Below are positions 33,852 through 42,529 of a DNA stretch of 64,000 nt, in pieces (position 1 is the stretch's first letter; the number at the start of each line of letters is the position of its first letter). The notes beneath the pieces were generated by a model that worked only from the letters and a program-made list of their open reading frames with translations, had not been told where the DNA came from and ran no database searches. Made by a program: the position numbers and the translations under genes. Source of the stretch: a virus; IMG/VR virus record IMGVR_UViG_3300034198_024692, positions 20,875 through 84,874 of that record, one strand, 5' to 3'.

Positions 33852-36406
33852 AAGATTTATTTGCAGAATACCAAAACCCATTTCCAGCTGGAGTCAAGCT
33901 TCCAAGTATTCACATTGAACAGAAATACTATGACATGCTTGGATGCTCCTCTACTATTAGCAATTTTACGTTCCTTCGAAAGCTATGCTTCATGAAAGTG
34001 AAGCAGAAGGGAATTGATTCTTTGCCAAACAAGCAGGAGTACTACGATAGGCTTTCTATGGAGCTTGGTGTGTTTAATGAATTAGGTTTCATTGATTATG
34101 TTCTATTGAACTGGGACGTTATAAACTTCTGTCATGAAACTGGCATTCCTACTGGCGCTGGTCGAGGCAGTGCCGCAGGATCTCTTGTGCTTTATGTTAT
34201 TGGAGTGACGAATATCGATCCAATCAAGTATGATCTATTCTTTGAGAGATTCGTTTCTAAAAGCAGAGCTAAAAAAATCATTGTTAACGGAGAAGAGTTT
34301 CTTGACGGAAGCCTAGCTCCAGACGTTGATAACGATATTAGTTATGATCGTCGTCAGGAAGTCATTGATTATATTAATAAAAAGTACAAAGGGAAAACAT
34401 CTAAGATTCTCACTTTAAATACTCTAAGCAGTAAGCTGTGCATTAAAGAGTGCGGTAAGATTGTTGGAGAAATGTCAGAATCTTCTGTTAATGAAATCAG
34501 CGATACTATTCCAAAGAAGTTTGGCAAAGTTGCAAAATTGTCAGAAGCTTTTTCAGAAAGTGAAGCTTTTAAATCATTTGCTTTAAAAAATAAAAAGATT
34601 TTCAATATTGCAAAGAAGATCGAAGGTCTTGCCAAAAACACTGGCGTTCATCCATCTGGTATTGCCATCAGCTATTATAAAATGGATGAAATCATGCCAA
34701 TGCAAAACACAGGCGATGGAGCGGTAATGTCTGGTTACGACATGAATAATGTGTCTGAACTGACTGTAAAGTTCGATATTCTTGGTCTCCGAACTCTTTC
34801 GGTGGTTCATGATGTTTGCCAGCAAATTGGAATCAAGGCTTCCGATATTGATGTAAATGATCCGACTATTTACGCTGCGCTGCAAACGATCAAAGCTCCA
34901 AGCGGACTATTCCAGATCGAAGCTGACACGAACTTCAGGGTCGCTCAGAAGGTTGCTCCTAAGAATCTAGAACAGCTCTCTGCTGTTGTTGCTATCGCAA
35001 GACCAGGCGCTCTCGATTTCATGGATCGCTATGCAGATTACGCTCGCAATGGAGAGTTCCAATCTGTCCATCCTTTCTTTGATGACGTTCTAAGTTATAC
35101 GGGAGGAATTCCCCTTTACCAAGAACAGTTGATGAAGATGGCTACAAAAGTCGGTTTCAGTTTGGATGAAGCGGAACAGCTTCGTCGAATTGTTGGCAAG
35201 AAGAAGGTAGACCAAATGGCTTCTTGGCAGCAGAAGATTCGAGAAAAGGTTTCTGAGAACCAGCTTGATCCAAACATTGCGGATATTCTTTGGAAGGTCG
35301 CAGAAGACTCTGCAAACTATTCATTCAATAAGAGCCATAGTATTTCTTACGCTAATCTAGCTGCAATTACTGTTTATCTTAAGTTTAACTATCCACAACA
35401 ATTCTTCCTTAGTCTTTTGAAATATGCTCAATTTGAGCCAAATCCTCACGAAGAAATTCATAAGATTACTCAAGAGTTGAGCTATTTCGATATCAAGCTT
35501 TTGCCGCCTGATCTTTCGAAATCTCAGATTGATTTTTGCATTGAAGGCAAGAATATCCGTTATGGATTGAATACCATCAAAGGAGTTTCAACCAAAGTTC
35601 TCGAATCTCTTTTGGAGTTCAGAGAATCTGAGTTTGCCAATAAATACGAAGTATTCATGGCTGCAAAGCAAGTTGGCGTAAATATCGGAGTTCTTTCTGC
35701 TTTGATTCAAGCTGGAGTTCTAGACGCCTTTGTTAAAAAGGATAGATGCCGACTTGTTCTAGAAGCTCAGACCTTCAACTCTCTAACAGACAGAGAAAAG
35801 AGAAATTTTATTTCTTTGGGCGAAAAATACGATTTCGATATTCTGGAATCTATCAGTGCGGCAGTCAAAGAATCTTTGATTGGAGACGACAACAAAAAAA
35901 TCTTTTCAGAAAAGAGATTTGAAACATTTAAAAAGAAATACTCTCCATACAAAGAAATTTACGAAAAAAACCGCAAGCACTTAAAATTCGCTAATTGGCA
36001 TTTTGAATCTAAACTTCTTGGATATAGCTATTCGCAAAATATTCGAGAGATCTTTAAGCATGAAGTTGGTGGAGAATTGTTGTCAAGTGGCACGATTTCT
36101 GATCAAGAAAATAATAGCATTGTTCGCTTTGTTGGAACAGTGAGCGATACTGTAGCAAGAACTAGTTTGAATGGTAATAAGTATGCTCGTATCGAAGCTT
36201 ACGATGAGTGCGGCAGAGTCACTGGTTTGTTTTTGGACTCCGCTCGCGAATCAAAATACTCTCAATACATTAAATCTGGAAAGAAGCTTCCCAAGAAGGG
36301 TGACGTATTTGTTTTGATTGGCAAGAAAAGCAACGATATCGTGATTATCGATAAATTGTCCTTGCTTGAAGATAAAATCTATATGAAGCTCTCAGAAGTT
36401 AAATAA
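33848..36406 (+). CDS. DNA polymerase III alpha, polymerase core
   Basis: An 852-residue C-family polymerase without its PHP domain. TGIPTGAGRGSAAGSLVLYV is the DnaE fingerprint, LAPDVDNDISYDRR holds the two palm aspartates, and VKFDILGLRTLSV the third. The fingers show NKSHSISYANLAA. The C-terminal 150 residues include an OB-like part (SSGTISDQENNSIVRFVG). Total length with PHP (about 1100) equals one complete DnaE. No clear beta-clamp-binding pentapeptide or clamp gene was noticed. It must replicate the phage genome with the separate PHP and exonuclease proteins. Confidence 0.94.
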   Translation: MKDLFAEYQNPFPAGVKLPSIHIEQKYYDMLGCSSTISNFTFLRKLCFMKVKQKGIDSLPNKQEYYDRLSMELGVFNELGFIDYVLLNWDVINFCHETGIPTGAGRGSAAGSLVLYVIGVTNIDPIKYDLFFERFVSKSRAKKIIVNGEEFLDGSLAPDVDNDISYDRRQEVIDYINKKYKGKTSKILTLNTLSSKLCIKECGKIVGEMSESSVNEISDTIPKKFGKVAKLSEAFSESEAFKSFALKNKKIFNIAKKIEGLAKNTGVHPSGIAISYYKMDEIMPMQNTGDGAVMSGYDMNNVSELTVKFDILGLRTLSVVHDVCQQIGIKASDIDVNDPTIYAALQTIKAPSGLFQIEADTNFRVAQKVAPKNLEQLSAVVAIARPGALDFMDRYADYARNGEFQSVHPFFDDVLSYTGGIPLYQEQLMKMATKVGFSLDEAEQLRRIVGKKKVDQMASWQQKIREKVSENQLDPNIADILWKVAEDSANYSFNKSHSISYANLAAITVYLKFNYPQQFFLSLLKYAQFEPNPHEEIHKITQELSYFDIKLLPPDLSKSQIDFCIEGKNIRYGLNTIKGVSTKVLESLLEFRESEFANKYEVFMAAKQVGVNIGVLSALIQAGVLDAFVKKDRCRLVLEAQTFNSLTDREKRNFISLGEKYDFDILESISAAVKESLIGDDNKKIFSEKRFETFKKKYSPYKEIYEKNRKHLKFANWHFESKLLGYSYSQNIREIFKHEVGGELLSSGTISDQENNSIVRFVGTVSDTVARTSLNGNKYARIEAYDECGRVTGLFLDSARESKYSQYIKSGKKLPKKGDVFVLIGKKSNDIVIIDKLSLLEDKIYMKLSEVK

Positions 36407-36409
36407 CTT

Positions 36410-36418
36410 GTGTAAAAA
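36410..36418 (+). promoter_or_regulatory. GTG-TAAAAA box before the Clp-type gene
   Basis: GTG then TAAAAA, then four bases to ATG 36423 (seven to the second ATG, 36426). It overlaps the end of the polymerase gene. Confidence 0.55.
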
Positions 36419-36422
36419 TATT

Positions 36423-38696
36423 ATGATGGACGTAGGAAAGATTAATTTTACCTCTAGTGCTTCTAGATCTCTAGATCAACTAAAAGATTTTGCAGATCAA
36501 GAGGGTCACAGCGTGGGAAACTCAATGCACATGTTTTATTTGTGCTTTAAAAATTCGAGTGGATGTTTCGAAAGTTTTCTTAAGAGCAGGGGAATCTTGC
36601 TTACGCAGAAAAAAATCATCAGTGTCATTGACAAAATTGCAAAAGAGAATCCTTCTGCGTTTATTAACAATAATCTTAAGTCTTTCGAAGTTTCAAAGGA
36701 CTTAGGTGTTCTTCTGATTGCTTCTCACAAGATTTCTAAAAAATATGAACATGCATATGTTGGCACTGAGCATATTATTTATTCCTTTTTGGAAAGCCAT
36801 CCAAGATTTTGCGATTTGCTCTTGGAAAGAGACATCGACACAGAACATCTAAAACTTTCTGTTCTTGCTTTTATTGCTGGAGAAAATCCAAATACCATGT
36901 TTGGAGACGAAGATCTTGTTTTAGATGATGAAGACGAGGATGATGAAGATGAAGAACATTCCAGCATTAGCAGTATTAATAAATACTGCTCTCTTCTTAA
37001 TGAACAAGTAAAGCTTCCATCTTTTTCAAAAATCTCTGGAAGAGAAAAAGAAATCGGATTAATGCAAGAAGTTTTGTGCCGCAAATTGAAAAGCAACTGT
37101 GTTTTGATTGGTGAAGCTGGAACTGGCAAAACTACAATTGTAGAAGGTCTAGCTCAATTGATTGAAGATCCAGATTACAATGGTCCACTAAAGAACAAGA
37201 ATATTTATTCTTTGGATGTTGCAGCTTTAGTTGCTGGAACTAAATATAGAGGTCAATTTGAAGCTCGATTGAATCAGCTTCTTTCTGAGCTTAAAAAAGA
37301 AAAAGACTGCATTCTGTTTATTGACGAAATTCATACTATCGTTGGAGCTGGAAGCAAAGAAGGCGCTCAAGATTTTGCCAATATAATCAAACCTTCTCTT
37401 GCTCGTGGAGAAATTAAATGTATTGGAGCTACAACATCTTCTGAATATAAAAAGCATTTTGAAAAAGATGCAGCTCTTGCTCGCAGATTTCATGCCGTGT
37501 ATGTAGATGAGCCTGATGCAAAGGATACTCTTTTGATGATTCAAGGATCGCTACCTGGTTATGAATTGCATCACAACATTAAATTCTCTAATGAACTTGG
37601 AGAGTTGGCTGTTAAATTGTGCGAAACCTATCTTCCAAATCAAAGATTTCCAGATAAAGCTTTTGATGTTATTGACTTGGCTTCTTCCAAAGCGAGAATT
37701 AGAAGCAAGAGAAAAAATACAAAAGTCTCGGCAAATGATATTTATTCAGTAATTGCTGAAAAAATTAACGTTGATATTGAAACAATCAAACAATCGAGTT
37801 CTAAAAAGTTCAGCTCTTTTGAGCAAAGCATTAATCAATATGTTTATGGACAAGAAGAAAATATCTCAAAAATCTATGATTTGCTAGCGTGTGCTAAAGT
37901 TGGATTGCAAAGTTCCACTCGCCCAATTGCCAGCTTCTTTTTTGTTGGCCCGACAAGCGTCGGCAAAACTTTCACAGCTAAAAAAATTGCAAAAGAGTTT
38001 TACGGAAACGAAAAAAGCTTTTTGCAAATCAATATGAGCGAATACCAAGAGCAATCTTCTATTTCTCGTTTGATTGGAGCTAGCGCTGGCTATGTCGGCT
38101 TTGAAGAGGGGGGGCTGCTTACAGAGTTTGTGAGGAAGAATCCCAATAGTTTGATTTTGTTTGATGAAGCCGAAAAGTGCAATCCAAATGTTTTAAATCT
38201 CTTGTTGCAAATTCTAGACGAAGCATCTTTGAAAGATAATTTGAATAGGTCTATTGATTTTTCACGATGCATTATCGTCATGACCAGCAATGTAGGCTCT
38301 AACTCAGTGCAGTCTAAGCAGCTTGGATTCGCTCCAGAACAGATCGACAAGCAAGATGCTTACCAAGCTTCCGTAAACAGCTACCTTGCGCCAGAGCTGG
38401 CTTCTCGCATCGATGAGGTGGTAGTATTCAACTCTCTGTCTTCAGCATCTGTGTCAAAAATCTTTAGTTTTAAATTGAATGAAATTAAAGAATCCATGAA
38501 GAAGAATGGCGTTGATCTGCAAATGTCGATTGAAGCTTCAGATTTTATTGATTTTAAAAACGAAGATCATGCTCGCGACATCAAAAAGATTGTTCGAAAA
38601 AACATCGAGATCCCAATTGCAAAATTCCTGATTCAAAATCCAAATGCGAAGCAAGTTTCTGCAAAAATGATTGACAACAAGCTGAACATCTGCTAA
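36423..38696 (+). CDS. ClpA/ClpC-type AAA+ unfoldase with a ClpP-docking loop
   Basis: About 757 residues, two AAA+ modules. Module 1: GEAGTGKTT (residue 230), CILFIDEIHTIVGAGS. Module 2: VGPTSVGKTF (residue 509), LILFDEAEKCNP, and a late SRIDEVVVF arginine-finger region. The N-terminal part matches the Clp N domain (VGTEHIIYSFLE). An acidic linker (DDEDEDDEDEE) follows. There is no ClpB-type long middle coiled coil. The tripeptide LGF (residues 634-636, in SKQLGFAPEQ) lies where ClpA/C/X carry the IGL/IGF loop that docks on ClpP, so it may feed substrates to the host protease. Confidence 0.92.
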   Translation: MMDVGKINFTSSASRSLDQLKDFADQEGHSVGNSMHMFYLCFKNSSGCFESFLKSRGILLTQKKIISVIDKIAKENPSAFINNNLKSFEVSKDLGVLLIASHKISKKYEHAYVGTEHIIYSFLESHPRFCDLLLERDIDTEHLKLSVLAFIAGENPNTMFGDEDLVLDDEDEDDEDEEHSSISSINKYCSLLNEQVKLPSFSKISGREKEIGLMQEVLCRKLKSNCVLIGEAGTGKTTIVEGLAQLIEDPDYNGPLKNKNIYSLDVAALVAGTKYRGQFEARLNQLLSELKKEKDCILFIDEIHTIVGAGSKEGAQDFANIIKPSLARGEIKCIGATTSSEYKKHFEKDAALARRFHAVYVDEPDAKDTLLMIQGSLPGYELHHNIKFSNELGELAVKLCETYLPNQRFPDKAFDVIDLASSKARIRSKRKNTKVSANDIYSVIAEKINVDIETIKQSSSKKFSSFEQSINQYVYGQEENISKIYDLLACAKVGLQSSTRPIASFFFVGPTSVGKTFTAKKIAKEFYGNEKSFLQINMSEYQEQSSISRLIGASAGYVGFEEGGLLTEFVRKNPNSLILFDEAEKCNPNVLNLLLQILDEASLKDNLNRSIDFSRCIIVMTSNVGSNSVQSKQLGFAPEQIDKQDAYQASVNSYLAPELASRIDEVVVFNSLSSASVSKIFSFKLNEIKESMKKNGVDLQMSIEASDFIDFKNEDHARDIKKIVRKNIEIPIAKFLIQNPNAKQVSAKMIDNKLNIC

Positions 38697-38699
38697 GAT
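38671..38699 (+). promoter_or_regulatory. Consensus promoter before a small gene
   Basis: TTGACA (38671-38676), 17-base spacer, TAAGAT (38694-38699), then eight bases to ATG (38708); essentially leaderless. It lies within the end of the Clp gene. Confidence 0.75.
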
Positions 38700-38707
38700 C
38701 TATACAT

Positions 38708-38926
38708 ATGAAAAACAATACTGAAAATAAAATCGTCGAAGCAATGCGTCTTAGTGAAGGTCGATTCTTCAGCCTTAGCACTAAGCATGGACAACTCATC
38801 AATGCTCAGTTCGCATATGAAACTCCAAAGACTGTAGTCATTTACGACCGAAATAACTTCACTCATCGTCGCCTCAATAAGACTAGTCTTTCTAAGTTCG
38901 GCATGGGAGCTGTTCAAATCTCGTAA
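38708..38926 (+). CDS. Small protein of unknown function, strongly expressed unit
   Basis: A 72-residue basic protein (ENKIVEAMRLSEGRFFSLST...) with a predicted helix followed by strands; TVVIYDRNNF resembles a small SH3-like or KOW-like fold but this is a guess. It is a monocistronic unit with its own near-consensus promoter in front and a strong intrinsic terminator 24 bases behind, so it is probably made in quantity and early. Such isolated small genes in phages often encode host-takeover proteins; nothing in the sequence says which target. Confidence 0.75.
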   Translation: MKNNTENKIVEAMRLSEGRFFSLSTKHGQLINAQFAYETPKTVVIYDRNNFTHRRLNKTSLSKFGMGAVQIS

Positions 38927-38949
38927 TAAAACTCAACATTCTTTATTCG

Positions 38950-38980
38950 AACCTCAGTCGAAAGACTGAGGTTTTTTTTT
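38950..38980 (+). terminator. Intrinsic terminator
   Basis: Perfect 10-base stem AACCTCAGTC / GACTGAGGTT with a GAAA tetraloop, followed by a run of nine T. It ends the unit of the small gene at 38708. Confidence 0.95.
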
Positions 38981-38990
38981 ATCATAAGAT

Positions 38991-40058
38991 ATGAGTTTTG
39001 ATTCTATATACAAAAACGAACCTTATTTCTTTGAAATTGAAAAAGATACGTTTGAAGGCGGCGATGAAATAGTTTTTGAAATTTTAAAAAATGCAGCAAT
39101 AGATCCAAGTAATTTTTCAATTTCTTTCGTCGCATCGAATCAAGACTACGATGTTTATCGAGCTGACTCTGAAAATAACTCCTACTGCATAAAGTATAGT
39201 ATGGATTCAAAAAACAGCAGTATAAAAAGAGAATTTGATATTTTAAATCTACTGCCAAATTACTCAACAGCAAAAGCTGCTCATTATGGATCTAAAGTTT
39301 TCGGCGATACAATTCATTATTCAATCATTTCTTTTGAAAAAGCTTTTGATCTAAAAAGCTTAGGCATTTCTTTAATCATGGAAAATCTTGATGAGTTCTT
39401 TATCAAGTATAACTCTTTGCAGCAAGAAAATCTCCAACTAAGAAGCTACAACGAGCATTTAAATGATTTTTTAAACTCAGTAAACATTAACAATCTTCCA
39501 CAAGAAAGCATTGAGGCTATAGAAAGCTTTAGTGATCTCAACTTAATTAAACAAACAATAAAAAGCGTAGAAGAGGAATTATTTGTTTTATCTGATCCTA
39601 AAGTGGTGAGAAAAAACTCTTTGTGTCATGGAAGATTAAAAGCTTCAAATATTTTATTTAATCGAGGTACTTTCAAATTTGTTGATTTTACTGAAAGCTA
39701 TCTCGGCAATGTATATTTAGATTTATCAGCTTTCTGCATCTACTCTGGCTTTAATGAAGAGCAGGAAAGATTCTTCCTTGATTGCTTTATCAAATCAAAC
39801 GGCAAAACACCATGTCAACAAGACTATTTTGAGTATGAAGTTTGTAATCAAATAAGCCAAAGAAAAATATTCCTAGAGATCTTGACGCAATACTTGAAAG
39901 AGGTTTACGTATTCTCTTCTTCTAGACCAATGAAGATTTTGGATCTTATTGATTTATTTGCCAGAAACAATAATAAATTCTTTAAGATAGCTTCTGTAAA
40001 GAAGCATTATGAGTTTATTTATAAGTCTATATTAGAGCCAGTTTTGAGTTTTAAGTAG
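38991..40058 (+). CDS. Kinase-like (APH/choline-kinase fold) protein with altered catalytic motif
   Basis: A 355-residue protein. VYRADSENNSYCIKY resembles the ATP-site strand with its lysine, and SLCHGRLKASNILFN plus FKFVDFTES match the catalytic loop and metal loop of aminoglycoside phosphotransferases, followed by GNVYLDLSAFC. The usual HGD aspartate (about residue 215) is Arg here, so the protein may be inactive or work differently. Substrates in this fold include sugars, choline and small molecules. It stands alone between a terminator and the end of the convergent fibre operon, with which it overlaps by eight bases. Confidence 0.7.
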   Translation: MSFDSIYKNEPYFFEIEKDTFEGGDEIVFEILKNAAIDPSNFSISFVASNQDYDVYRADSENNSYCIKYSMDSKNSSIKREFDILNLLPNYSTAKAAHYGSKVFGDTIHYSIISFEKAFDLKSLGISLIMENLDEFFIKYNSLQQENLQLRSYNEHLNDFLNSVNINNLPQESIEAIESFSDLNLIKQTIKSVEEELFVLSDPKVVRKNSLCHGRLKASNILFNRGTFKFVDFTESYLGNVYLDLSAFCIYSGFNEEQERFFLDCFIKSNGKTPCQQDYFEYEVCNQISQRKIFLEILTQYLKEVYVFSSSRPMKILDLIDLFARNNNKFFKIASVKKHYEFIYKSILEPVLSFK

Positions 40059-40638
40059 ATAATTTTGTGACTGTAATACAACTATTTATCGATAGAGATG
40101 TTGTTTGGCCAGCTGTATTATTTTGCTTAGCCCACTCAAAATCTAAAACTCCAGATTGATTTGCTGTAAAAATAAAAAATCCCGTAAATGCGCGGAATTG
40201 AGGAATCGAAATAGCTGACGCAAAAAGAATAATCTCTGTGTTGCTGTCATTTGAATAAGATAAACTTTTAAATGCGTTAGAAAAATCAACAGCGTTTCCA
40301 ACATTAAAAACAGATGTACTTATTGTAGATGGAGTTGTTATTCTACATTTTATTCCATCAGCGCTTGTAGATGATGCTATTAATTGAATTTCTACTTTAT
40401 AAGTAGAACCAGCATCTATAGAAAAATTACTAAGATCGCTTTCTTTTGTATATGTATTATTGTTTCTAGTAGATAAAGAAGTTAATTTTTTAAACTGGAT
40501 GCTAGAAATTCCACCTCCATCTAAAGGCTCGCCATTAACTGTTGGCATCTGCTCGAAATTAATTTGAGGCTTTAACGATATACCTGTTAAAGTATTAAAA
40601 GAATTCACTTCTTGATTTAATGCATTTACAATGCTCAT
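40051..40638 (-). CDS. Virion-associated protein, likely fibre accessory
   Basis: A 195-residue protein, last gene of the minus-strand fibre operon. A short helix (IVNALNQEVNSFNTLTG) is followed by a beta-rich domain with many Ser, Thr and Asn. The pattern ANQSGVLDFEWAKQNNTAGQTTSLS, ending in a strand, resembles C-terminal domains of fibres and of the 'T1/T5-like' trimeric proteins, but I cannot assign a family. Function by context only. Confidence 0.55.
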   Translation of the reverse strand: MSIVNALNQEVNSFNTLTGISLKPQINFEQMPTVNGEPLDGGGISSIQFKKLTSLSTRNNNTYTKESDLSNFSIDAGSTYKVEIQLIASSTSADGIKCRITTPSTISTSVFNVGNAVDFSNAFKSLSYSNDSNTEIILFASAISIPQFRAFTGFFIFTANQSGVLDFEWAKQNNTAGQTTSLSINSCITVTKLST

Positions 40639-40655
40639 GATTTAATAGGTTTGAT

Positions 40656-41030
40656 TTATATAATTATGTTATCAACATTTTCATCAACAATTTCAGGAAC
40701 TGGAATTACTTTGAAAGAAAGTATGCCATCTGTAATTTCTATTTCTTTTGGAGCTGCATCATATGCTCGAACACCTTGATGATTTCCGTTGTTTAATATT
40801 GTGTTGATTGCGCTTGCTGCATAATTATGATCGCCAAATATTTTTAAAAATGTATTGTCGTCATACATCTTTTGTAGTATTGGAAGCAATCTGTCTTCAG
40901 GAAGAGACCAAAGAGCTATATATGCGTTGTTTAAAGAATGCGCAAAAGCGGAAGCTGCGAGTATGGCAGTTTGAGACATTTGGTCTATATTGTTGATGTC
41001 TTTTTCTAGTTGTGTTTTATTCGTTATCAT
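40656..41030 (-). CDS. Small fibre-operon protein, unknown function
   Basis: A 124-residue protein. An N-terminal helical part (QLEKDINNIDQMSQTAILAA) is followed by LWSLPEDRLLPILQKMYDD and a short C-terminal strand region. No known motif. It lies three bases after the fibre gene on the same strand. It might be a chaperone or a fibre-tip component; the sequence does not tell. Confidence 0.6.
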   Translation of the reverse strand: MITNKTQLEKDINNIDQMSQTAILAASAFAHSLNNAYIALWSLPEDRLLPILQKMYDDNTFLKIFGDHNYAASAINTILNNGNHQGVRAYDAAPKEIEITDGILSFKVIPVPEIVDENVDNIII

Positions 41031-41033
41031 AAA

Positions 41034-42188
41034 TTAAATGTCTTCCCACCAAATTTTAGAACTAACTAAAGTAAGTCTTCTTCTAGTAGCGGTTCCCGTC
41101 ATGGAGGCTGTATGATTAAAAAATGCCCCTCCAGCAGCTCCATTTAAATCATTATGCGTTGTTGCTCCAGTTACTTGACCTAATAATGTTCTATTTTTGT
41201 ATAAATAAGCAGTCCCTGCATCTAATATAATAGCATAATTTCTAGAAAAATGACTAATTCCTGTGATAGTTTCTAAAACCTGTGAGTCTACGCGGGTTCT
41301 GTTTTTGTCGCATACCCTTAATCGAATTTCACCAGAGTTACATGTTACGCAAACATATGCTCTATATCCAGCCGTGCTTTGTGATATTGGATATAAATTA
41401 TCCATACTATGACCTGTTATAGCGTCATATGTTCCATATGCAAAAGCCCAATCTTGAACCAAAGGATTGAATGAATCTCCTCCGCTTTTTACTAAAAAAG
41501 ATATTCCAACTCTATTGGACAAATTAACATAAGCGTCTCTACCTGCAACTTGTTGGCCTATACATGCAACTTCGCCACCAACCATGTATGCAGTTATTGC
41601 GCCAAAACCTATATTACTAGCAGCATCTAGTCTTATAAATCCTCTATCTGTAGCAATACTAGTATTTGGCTGCAATGTTGTTACATTACTCCATCCATTT
41701 ATCATTGGCGCTAATGTTAAAGACTGTGTGTTTTGTATTATCTGAGCTAATCGATAATTCATAGCAGCATCAGTTGATAATAATTGGTTTGGCAAACGAT
41801 TAAACATTCCGTTTGCGACTATATTATCCGAAAAAGTTTTATTTCCAGCAATTGATTGATCGCCAGTAGTATATACTATATTAGTAATTCCAGTGATAAA
41901 TCCGCTAGGATTGCTCGCTGGGTAAAACGCTCCCGTTTGACTCGGGCGAACTACGTCGCCCGTTACGTATGGCGAAAGATCTACGCCAGTGAGAAATCCG
42001 CTAGGATTGCTCGCTGGGTAAAACGCTCCCGTTTGACTTGCTGTAATAAATCCACTTGGATTACTTAGGGGATAAAACTGCTCCTGATTTAAATCAGTTG
42101 GAGCCAATAAAAAATTATTATCATTTTCTTCAACTGAAATGTTGACGGTTTGATCTGTAATAACGTTTATGGAGATTTGGTCGCTCAT
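41034..42188 (-). CDS. Tail fibre with SNPSGF repeats and lectin-like C-terminal domain
   Basis: A 384-residue protein. The N-terminal part carries three copies of the FYPxSNPSGF unit; two copies are identical over about 44 bases of DNA (around 41904 and 41996). After these comes GDQSIAGNKTF, shared with the fibre gene at 10297. The C-terminal 220 residues (around FIRLDAASNIGFGAITAYMVG and GISFLVKSGGD) look like a concanavalin-like jelly-roll that could bind glycans. The repeat DNA is richer in G+C than its surroundings, a sign of recent exchange. It probably contributes to host recognition. Confidence 0.72.
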   Translation of the reverse strand: MSDQISINVITDQTVNISVEENDNNFLLAPTDLNQEQFYPLSNPSGFITASQTGAFYPASNPSGFLTGVDLSPYVTGDVVRPSQTGAFYPASNPSGFITGITNIVYTTGDQSIAGNKTFSDNIVANGMFNRLPNQLLSTDAAMNYRLAQIIQNTQSLTLAPMINGWSNVTTLQPNTSIATDRGFIRLDAASNIGFGAITAYMVGGEVACIGQQVAGRDAYVNLSNRVGISFLVKSGGDSFNPLVQDWAFAYGTYDAITGHSMDNLYPISQSTAGYRAYVCVTCNSGEIRLRVCDKNRTRVDSQVLETITGISHFSRNYAIILDAGTAYLYKNRTLLGQVTGATTHNDLNGAAGGAFFNHTASMTGTATRRRLTLVSSKIWWEDI

Positions 42189-42520
42189 TATTTAGTAATA
42201 TTTTTAATTAAATAAACTGGGCCATACATAAGCTTATCAGGACAAGCATTTAACTTATCTGCAAATAAATCCCAACTACAAGGAGACAAATCTATTTGAG
42301 CTGTTTCAGATCCACTTAAACTTATTTTGGCGATACCACTTGGGATGCTAATGATTTCAGTTTTAAAAACTACTTGGAGTTTATTGTCGAAATCTCTTCT
42401 AATTTCACCAGTTAAATTTACGCCGCTTAAATCATAAATAGAGCCATTCTTTGATATAGTTAGGGTCAAATCAAAGCATTCTCTTTGTTCAATAGTTATT
42501 CCAGTATAAGCTGCACTCAT
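42188..42520 (-). CDS. Fibre attachment protein with N-terminal BppU-like fold
   Basis: A 110-residue protein. GITIEQRECFDLTLTISKNGS and YDLSGVNLTGEIRRDF follow the pattern of BppU-type N-terminal domains, a small beta sandwich in which a DLSG.. strand precedes a positively charged edge, and which attaches fibres to a baseplate or tail tip. Its start lies ten bases after the SET gene and its stop overlaps the ATG of the fibre gene, so the pair is translated together. Confidence in the fold is moderate. Confidence 0.55.
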   Translation of the reverse strand: MSAAYTGITIEQRECFDLTLTISKNGSIYDLSGVNLTGEIRRDFDNKLQVVFKTEIISIPSGIAKISLSGSETAQIDLSPCSWDLFADKLNACPDKLMYGPVYLIKNITK

Positions 42521-42529
42521 TATATTTTA

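Noticed and set aside
36900-36960. ClpB-type disaggregase
   Set aside because: No long midd-domain coiled coil between the two ATPase modules, and a ClpP-type LGF loop is present.
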